Source: Methanoculleus marisnigri (GTDB taxonomy: Archaea; Halobacteriota; Methanomicrobia; Methanomicrobiales; Methanoculleaceae). From it: a DNA stretch of 19,416 nt. Both the position numbers and the translations under genes were made by a program. The stretch's first letter is position 1. Each line of letters opens with the position of its first letter. Under the pieces are notes generated by a model. That model saw only the letters and a program-made list of their open reading frames with translations, was not told the origin of the DNA and searched no databases. This document shows, in pieces, positions 14,521-19,416 of this stretch. The stretch lies in contig DASQ01000137.1 in NCBI GenBank assembly GCA_002503885.1, positions 1-19,416 of the forward strand. Direction: 5' to 3'.

Positions 14521-16112
14521 CACTGCCACCAGGATTTCGCGGCGATCGGCATATGCCAGTCGGTGCTGAAGGCCCGGTCGGTCACCCTGAGCCCGGGCGC
14601 AGCCTGCCGGCGCTTGAACTCCGCCTGCCGGACCATCCGGAGGACCTCCCGGACGGTTTCGGCCGGGTACCCGGCGGCGACGATCTCGCCCGGGGACTCG
14701 AAGCAGTCGATGTGGCGGTGGAGGATCGCGTCAAGGATGTCGTAGGGGGGGAGGATCTCCTGGTCGGTCTGGCCGGGCCGGAGCTCCGCGGAGGGGGGCT
14801 TCGTGAGCACCCGTCCGGGGATGACGGGACGCTGTGCGTTCAGCCACCGGGCGATCCGGTAGACCATCGCCTTCTGGACGTCGGCGATCACCCCAAGTCC
14901 TCCTGCCATATCTCCATAGAGGGTGGCATAGCCGACCGCGGCCTCCGACTTGTTCCCGGTGGAGAGCAGCATGGAGCCGAACTTGTTTGCGAGGGCCATC
15001 AGGACCACGGCCCGGATCCGGGCCTGCAGGTTCTCTTCGGTGGCGTCGGGGGCAAGCCCCGCGAAGACTCCCGCGAGGGCCCCGTCGAATGCCTCCATCA
15101 TGGGAGCGATAGGAATGCACTGTACCTGGATACCGAGGTTCTCTCCAAGTTCCCGGGCATCCTCGATGCTTTCTATCGAGGTGTGGGGGGAGGGGAGGAG
15201 CACCCCGAGGACGTTCTCCGGCCCGAGCGCCTCTGCAGCGACGGCGGCCACGAGCGACGAGTCGATCCCGCCCGAGAGGCCGAGGAGGACCGATGTAAAA
15301 CCGCACTTGTGGACGTAGTCGCGGGTGCCGAGCACCAGTGCCCGCCAGACCTCCGACTCGGGTGCCCGATCGTCGGGGGCGACCGCCTGCGGCACGGGGC
15401 GGGCAAGATCGACGGTCACGATACCCTCGGCAAAGGCCGAACCGCGGGCGATAAGGGTCCCGTCGGCGCTGAAGGCACAACTCCGGCCGTCAAAGATCAG
15501 GTCGTCGTTTCCGCCGACGAGGTTTGCCGAGGCGATTGCGACCCGGTGGTCCCTCGCGATCCCCGAGAGCGTCTCCTCCAGGAGGACCTGCCTGCCGACG
15601 GCAAACGGCGATGCACGGAGGTTAACGATCACCTCCAGGGTCGGGCCGCCGCACCGGATCTCCTCGCCGATAGAGACTCCGACAGCCCTCCCGCCGAGGC
15701 AGAGGATCCGGGGGCTTCCTGCCGCCGGCTCGAAGTAGCGGCCTTCATCGAGTACACTGGAGGAGGGACAGGCTTTGTGGAACGTCTCTCCTACCGCCCC
15801 GTCCCGGAGGAGGGCGGCGGCGTTGAAGAGCGGCCGTCCGGTGCCGGCGGGATTCGGCGCGGCAAAACCGACGAGGACCGGCGGTGCATCGGCAAGCCTG
15901 GCGGCCAGGTCTTCCAGGACGGTGAGGCTCCGCCCTATAAATCCCTTATCGAGCAGCAGGTCGCGGGGGGGGCAGCCGGGCAGGGAGAGTTCTGGGGTGA
16001 CGATCAGGTCAGGTCGACAACGAGCCGCCTCCCCGACGCCTGCCGCTATCCTGTCGGCGTTGCCGGCGAGGTCGCCGACGACCGTGTTCACCTGGAGGAG
16101 TGTGATCTTCAT
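14520..16112 (-). CDS. nadE: NAD+ synthase of the glutamine-dependent type, with glutaminase catalytic Cys replaced
   Basis: The 530-residue protein is a two-domain NAD+ synthase, the last step of NAD synthesis: deamido-NAD, ATP and amide nitrogen to NAD+. The N-terminal nitrilase-like domain keeps E41 (VTPELSLPG) and K113 (FHKACP); the synthetase domain has the PP-loop LLGLSGGIDSSLVA (277-290) and STGNKSEAAVGYATLYGDMAG. In glutamine-dependent enzymes the nucleophile sits in a GVxICEDIW motif; here the aligned segment is GVSIGEEIRCGG, with Gly149 in its place. Unless C154 substitutes, ammonia rather than glutamine is probably the nitrogen source, reasonable for an ammonia-rich methanogen. A TATA-like GGCATATGCC is about 45 bp upstream. 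The downstream DNA glycosylase overlaps its stop codon. Confidence 0.92.
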   Translation of the reverse strand: MKITLLQVNTVVGDLAGNADRIAAGVGEAARCRPDLIVTPELSLPGCPPRDLLLDKGFIGRSLTVLEDLAARLADAPPVLVGFAAPNPAGTGRPLFNAAALLRDGAVGETFHKACPSSSVLDEGRYFEPAAGSPRILCLGGRAVGVSIGEEIRCGGPTLEVIVNLRASPFAVGRQVLLEETLSGIARDHRVAIASANLVGGNDDLIFDGRSCAFSADGTLIARGSAFAEGIVTVDLARPVPQAVAPDDRAPESEVWRALVLGTRDYVHKCGFTSVLLGLSGGIDSSLVAAVAAEALGPENVLGVLLPSPHTSIESIEDARELGENLGIQVQCIPIAPMMEAFDGALAGVFAGLAPDATEENLQARIRAVVLMALANKFGSMLLSTGNKSEAAVGYATLYGDMAGGLGVIADVQKAMVYRIARWLNAQRPVIPGRVLTKPPSAELRPGQTDQEILPPYDILDAILHRHIDCFESPGEIVAAGYPAETVREVLRMVRQAEFKRRQAAPGLRVTDRAFSTDWHMPIAAKSWWQ

Positions 16113-16233
16113 GGTGGTTCCCGGATTATCCTGATCAGTAATGGCGGAACGGATGGCATATGCCTTTGCATGACCTTGTTCTCATGGAAAGGGAGCCGCC
16201 GACACCGGGCACGCCGTCCCCCCGATCAGATCC

Positions 16234-16242
16234 CTTTTAAAG
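16234..16242 (+). promoter_or_regulatory. TATA box of the sensor-UspA/GNAT operon
   Basis: CTTTTAAAG lies about 45 bp before the ATG at 16283; a GTGGAG follows (16263-16268) but is somewhat far from that start codon. Confidence 0.4.
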
Positions 16243-16282
16243 GCCAAAAGTCAAAGCGCCTTGTGGAGATTATGCTGAGAGC

Positions 16283-17689
16283 ATGCCGTGGAGCGGTATC
16301 CCCTGCTCGGAGTTCTGGAGAACCGGTTGCGTTCTGTATCCGTATTCGGGGGCGAGCAGCCTGATCTCCGTGCGCCGCCGGTCAGGGGATACCCGGCTCC
16401 TCCTGCTTGCGGCATCAACGCTCATCGCCTTCGCCGCAAACGCCGCCGGGCTTTTTGCCGGCATCACCGTCGTCCTCCCGCACCTGCTGTACCTGCCGAT
16501 CGTGCTTGCCGCCTACTGGTTCCCCCGCCGCGGTATCGTCTTCTCGTTCGCTCTCGCCCTCGGGTACCTGGCGATGACCCTGCCCTTCGCCGGAGACGTC
16601 GGACTGGTCGTCTCAGCACTCTCGCGTGCGGTGGTCTTCGTCGCCATCGGCGCCGTCGTATCATCCCTCTCGCTCCGGTTGCGGGAGCAGGAAGAGCGGT
16701 ATCGGGGGTTCTTCGACAACTCGGAGGCGGGAACGTTCCTCGTTGCACCGGGGGAGGCCGGGCCGCGTATCGAGGAGGTCAACTACATGGGCACCATGCT
16801 CCTCGGCTCCACGACGAAGAACCTGATCGGAGAACCTGTCACCGGATTCCTCGACGACCCCGGTGCTTGGGAAGCGTTCATGTCGGAGATCAACCGGAAT
16901 AACACCGTCTACGAGTTTGAGACGACCCTCCGCCGCACCGACGGGGCTGCCGTCCAGGTGCTCGTATCGGGCGGCCGACTCCCCGACGGGCGGATCATCG
17001 TCACGATCGTCGATATCACCGCCCGCAAGAACGCCGAGGATGCGCTCCGCCAGACGAACGCCAAACTGAACATGCTGGGACGGCTCACCCGGAACGATCT
17101 CGCGGCGGCAATATCGGGACTCCTCGGGCGGATCGCCGGGGGGATGCGGCAGTTTGACGACCCGGCTGTCCGCCGGCACCTGGAGAGCCTGGAAGAGGAT
17201 GCCCGGCTCGTGCAGCGCCGCGCAGAGATCAGCAGGGACTATCAGGATCTGGGTCTCCGGCCGCCGGGCTGGCAGCCGGTTCAGAAGGTTGTCCGGGAGG
17301 TGACGTCGTCGCTGCTGCTCCCCGGGATATCGGTCCGTCCCTGGGTGGAGCGGCTTGAGGTCTTCGCCGACCCGATGCTCGACCGGGTCTTTTCCAACCT
17401 GATCGAGAACGCTGCCCGCCACGGGAAGACTGTATCGCAGGTCGTCGTCACCTACCGGATTTTAGACGACGGGCTCTCGATCTGCGTCGAGGACAACGGT
17501 GTAGGTGTTCCCGAGGCGGAGAAAGAGAAGATCTTTACGTACGGCGTCGGCATCGACGGCGGGCTCGGGCTCTTTCTCGTCCGGGAGATCCTTGCCATCA
17601 CGAATATGACGATCCGGGAGACCGGGACACCCGGTAATGGGGCGAGGTTCGTAATACACGTGCCCCCGGGCGGATACCGGATAATCTGA
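16283..17689 (+). CDS. Membrane PAS-domain histidine-kinase-like protein lacking the phospho-acceptor His
   Basis: The 468-residue protein has an N-terminal membrane region of about four hydrophobic segments (39-125), a short coiled helix (LRLREQEERYRGFF), a PAS domain (about 138-248), a dimerisation-like helix, and a C-terminal HATPase_c domain. ATP-site boxes are present: N box NLIENAARHG (372-381), G1 DNGVG (404-408), G2 GGLGLFL (426-432). Methanomicrobia kinases of this class have L..ITRHDI..Q at the phosphorylation site; here it is LGRLTRNDLAAAIS, with Asn271 where His is expected (codon AAC at 17093-17095). So it likely binds ATP but cannot phosphorylate itself in the usual way. The start is uncertain; a GTG at 16370 is an alternative. 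The next gene begins 9 bp after its stop. Confidence 0.8.
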   Translation: MPWSGIPCSEFWRTGCVLYPYSGASSLISVRRRSGDTRLLLLAASTLIAFAANAAGLFAGITVVLPHLLYLPIVLAAYWFPRRGIVFSFALALGYLAMTLPFAGDVGLVVSALSRAVVFVAIGAVVSSLSLRLREQEERYRGFFDNSEAGTFLVAPGEAGPRIEEVNYMGTMLLGSTTKNLIGEPVTGFLDDPGAWEAFMSEINRNNTVYEFETTLRRTDGAAVQVLVSGGRLPDGRIIVTIVDITARKNAEDALRQTNAKLNMLGRLTRNDLAAAISGLLGRIAGGMRQFDDPAVRRHLESLEEDARLVQRRAEISRDYQDLGLRPPGWQPVQKVVREVTSSLLLPGISVRPWVERLEVFADPMLDRVFSNLIENAARHGKTVSQVVVTYRILDDGLSICVEDNGVGVPEAEKEKIFTYGVGIDGGLGLFLVREILAITNMTIRETGTPGNGARFVIHVPPGGYRII

Positions 17690-17698
17690 GGTGAAACC

Positions 17699-18928
17699 AT
17701 GTTTACAAAGGTGCTCATCCCGACAGACTTTTCAGTTGCCTCCGCCGCCATGGCGGAGCGGGTCGGCGAGATCCCGGGCGTCCGTGAGGTAGTCCTCTTC
17801 CACGCCCGGATATCGGGCAGCAGGGATCCGGCCGACGAGGCGCTCCGCCGGATGCAGGAGCTGGTGCAGCGGCAGGGTATCCCCGCAGAGGTGGTGATAG
17901 CAGAGGATGACGGGACACCTGTCCCGGAGAGGATACTCCGGGCCGCCGCTGAGCGGGGTGTCGACCTGATCGCGATGGGCCTCAGGGACCAGGGCCTGCT
18001 CCGGAACCTCTTTTCAGGAAACGTTGCGGCCACCGTGCTCCGGGATACCCGGATCCACGTCCTGATCGTCCCGCAGTCGGGAGGGGGCAGGCCGCCGCTC
18101 TTTGCGCGGCTGCTGGTGCCGACCGATCTCGCGGCTCTGACGCCCCAGGTCCGCTCAACGCTGGAAGACCCTGCCGGGGACGGGACGGCGGTGCTCCTGC
18201 ACGTCGTCGAACCGGGACAGGAGACTGAGCAGGAAGCAGGCAGCCGGCTCGCGGCTCTCAAAAGCGCTCTCTCTCCGGGAGGGCGTGAAATAGAGGCGCT
18301 TGTACGGTCGGGGAGCCCGGCGCGCACCATCTGTGCCGTAGCAGACGAGATAGGCGCCTCCGCAGTCATCATCCCGCGCATCGGGAAGCGTGATGCCGCA
18401 GGAAGCGCCCCGCTCGGGAGCGTTACGAGCGCCGTCCTCGAATGCGTAAAGCCGCCGGTGCTGGTGCTGGCGGTCTCGGTCCACCTGCGCATAGAGGTCC
18501 GGGAACTGCGAAGCGAGGAGTTCGCGCTCGCCGAGGAGATCTGGATCGACTACCACGGGTTGAAGGCAGACCCGGAGACTGACCGGATATTCGGGGTCTT
18601 CGCGAACGATACCCTCGTCTCCGTCGCCCGGTGCCGCCGGCACCCGGACGGCTACGAGGTGGATGGCGTCTTCACCCCGGCCCGGTTCAGGGGAAGAGGG
18701 TATGCCCGGAAGGCGATGGATGCACTCGTCGAGGCGTGCCAGCACGACATCCTGTACATGCACTCGGTCCGGAACCTCGTCGACTTCTACGCCGCATACG
18801 GCTTTATATCGATACCGGAGAGCGACCTTCCGCCGACCATCCGGGCGAGGTACGCGTTTGCTCTCGGCGAGATGGAAGGGGCGAACGTCCAGCCGATGCG
18901 GCGTGCTGCAGGTTCTTTCCGCCGATAG
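17699..18928 (+). CDS. Tandem UspA domains fused to a GNAT N-acetyltransferase
   Basis: The 409-residue protein has two universal-stress domains, about 1-127 (MFTKVLIPTDFS to VLIVPQ) and 131-262 (FARLLVPTDLAAL to PVLVLAV), then a GNAT domain (about 265-395). The second UspA domain keeps LGSVT of the nucleotide-binding loop; the first has SGNVA, so both may bind nucleotide. GNAT motif A is visible as VDGVFTPARFRGRGYARKAM, and HSVRNLVDFYAAYGF is a typical motif B region. UspA proteins sense nucleotide or energy state; the fused acetyltransferase may be regulated by it (inference). GAGGTG six bases upstream and 9-bp spacing from the kinase-like gene show one operon. Substrate unknown. It converges with the small acidic-protein gene 14 bp away. 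Confidence 0.85.
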   Translation: MFTKVLIPTDFSVASAAMAERVGEIPGVREVVLFHARISGSRDPADEALRRMQELVQRQGIPAEVVIAEDDGTPVPERILRAAAERGVDLIAMGLRDQGLLRNLFSGNVAATVLRDTRIHVLIVPQSGGGRPPLFARLLVPTDLAALTPQVRSTLEDPAGDGTAVLLHVVEPGQETEQEAGSRLAALKSALSPGGREIEALVRSGSPARTICAVADEIGASAVIIPRIGKRDAAGSAPLGSVTSAVLECVKPPVLVLAVSVHLRIEVRELRSEEFALAEEIWIDYHGLKADPETDRIFGVFANDTLVSVARCRRHPDGYEVDGVFTPARFRGRGYARKAMDALVEACQHDILYMHSVRNLVDFYAAYGFISIPESDLPPTIRARYAFALGEMEGANVQPMRRAAGSFRR

Positions 18929-18942
18929 CCTGCACGCCCGGT

Positions 18943-19113
18943 TCAGTCGTCGTAGAGGTCCAGGGCTTCCGCGTCGTCGTCGATGTCGTCGGGGTACGGG
19001 AGATCGACGACAACCGATCCGTCTTCAAGGATGTCCCCGATCTCAATATAGATCCCTGCAGGAAATTCTCGTTCCTCTGTTCTGCCGTCAGAATGTTTAA
19101 CACATGCCCACAT
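18943..19113 (-). CDS. Small acidic protein of unknown function
   Basis: The 56-residue product begins MWACVKHSDGRTEEREFPAG, continues IYIEIGDILEDGSVVVDLPY and ends with an Asp-rich tail (DDIDDDAEALDLYDD). It is strongly acidic, has no membrane segment, and looks like a small beta domain with a disordered tail. The ATG at 19113 is chosen over the upstream one at 19134 because GAGG lies 6 nt before it. I do not recognise a family. It is convergent with the UspA-GNAT gene. A large hairpin lies in its presumed leader at 19145-19196, so its expression may be controlled at RNA level. Confidence 0.65.
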   Translation of the reverse strand: MWACVKHSDGRTEEREFPAGIYIEIGDILEDGSVVVDLPYPDDIDDDAEALDLYDD

Positions 19114-19144
19114 GCTGTACCTCTGAAAGTCCATGGTTTCAGCG

Positions 19145-19196
19145 CTCCCGATGCACCCGGACCGGGCAAGGCCCGGACCCGGTGTATCCCCGGGAG
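19145..19196 (-). other. Long GC hairpin in the presumed 5' leader of the small acidic protein
   Basis: CTCCCG (19145-19150) pairs with CGGGAG (19191-19196), and inside it CACCCGGACCGGGC (19154-19167) pairs with GCCCGGACCCGGTG (19171-19184) with 12 of 14 matches around an AAG loop. It lies between the AT-rich promoter-like block (19224-19235) and the start codon, so it should be transcribed as leader RNA. Confidence 0.55.
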
Positions 19197-19223
19197 TATG
19201 TTCCTACTCCAGTATCAGATAAT

Positions 19224-19235
19224 AGTTAAATAAAG
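19224..19235 (-). promoter_or_regulatory. TATA-like block for the small acidic protein
   Basis: On the minus strand CTTTATTTAACT is the nearest AT-rich element upstream of the gene. Transcription would begin near 19200 and include the hairpin. Confidence 0.4.
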
Positions 19236-19416
19236 ATTTTCCTGTTCAAATAGCCGGATAATACCTGAATATCCAGGATTTTCCAGGGTGTTGTGCGTAA
19301 CAGCGCGTGTCGAAGGGGCGGAGTGATATGCCTCCCGGCACCGCCCGCCCCACCGGGATGGTGCACAGCCATATATATCGTGACAGCAGTCAGGACCCAT
19401 ATAGACTTTTTTTAGT
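19236..19416. other. Noncoding end of window with a strong TATA-like sequence
   Basis: No gene is seen. CCATATATATCG at 19369-19380 is a good TATA-like element and could serve a gene beyond the window edge on the plus strand. CCTG-AATATC-CAGG (about 19272-19285) is a short inverted repeat. Confidence 0.4.

Noticed and set aside
14007..16364. Plus-strand open frame of 785 codons opposite nadE and the glycosylase
   Set aside because: Very basic, Pro/Arg/Gly-rich low-complexity translation. The minus strand encodes two convincing enzymes. A GC-rich shadow.

Overview
The window looks like a high-GC methanogenic archaeon of the Methanomicrobiales, most like Methanoculleus; this is inferred from gene families, since no 16S rRNA is present. 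The evidence is an archaeosine-pathway radical SAM enzyme, an archaeal-type glutamate synthase core, two DUF2769 cysteine-rich proteins, TATA-box/leaderless gene starts, a tRNA without an encoded CCA end, and a Methanomicrobia-style membrane PAS/kinase protein.

Layout. 1-781: the 5' end of an IS200/IS605-type tnpB leaving the window, an IS-end-like hairpin and copy 1 of a dispersed repeat. 782-4108: a TIGR00300 (ornithine cyclodeaminase-like) gene convergent with the RaSEA archaeosine gene, then a divergent secreted, membrane-anchored surface protein. 4148-4560: tRNA-Ser(UGA) followed directly by a frameshifted, truncated integrase, the scar of an old tRNA integration. 4553-8685: a redox-flavoured cluster with two divergent DUF2769 paralogues, a rubredoxin-glutamate synthase fusion and a rubredoxin-ThDP enzyme fusion. 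8729-9580: a glycosylation-site-rich lipoprotein with an in-frame minisatellite. 9581-10613: a 1 kb gene-poor stretch with repeat copy 2. 10614-13231: a split-barrel flavoprotein, RecQ helicase and a small conserved protein. 13232-13839: repeat copy 3 and other palindromic repeats. 13840-16112: nadE coupled to a MagIII-like DNA glycosylase. 16283-18928: a sensor protein lacking its usual phospho-acceptor His, followed closely by a UspA-UspA-GNAT fusion. 18943-19113: a small acidic protein with a strong hairpin in its presumed leader.

How the genes fit together. The clearest functional unit is 4553-8685: four neighbouring genes rich in metal-binding cysteines, two of them flavin/thiamin enzymes carrying their own N-terminal rubredoxin, which suggests rubredoxin-mediated electron transfer, perhaps for oxygen or redox stress. 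NadE (with its glutaminase Cys replaced by Gly), RecQ, the DNA glycosylase and the UspA/GNAT pair give a loose NAD, DNA-repair and stress theme, but no single regulon can be shown from sequence alone.

The most unusual items are the three-copy dispersed repeat with TATCGCCATG inverted ends, the paired rubredoxin fusions beside DUF2769 paralogues, the loss of catalytic residues in NadE and in the kinase-like protein, and the integrase scar at tRNA-Ser. I found no CRISPR array, rRNA or complete insertion sequence.
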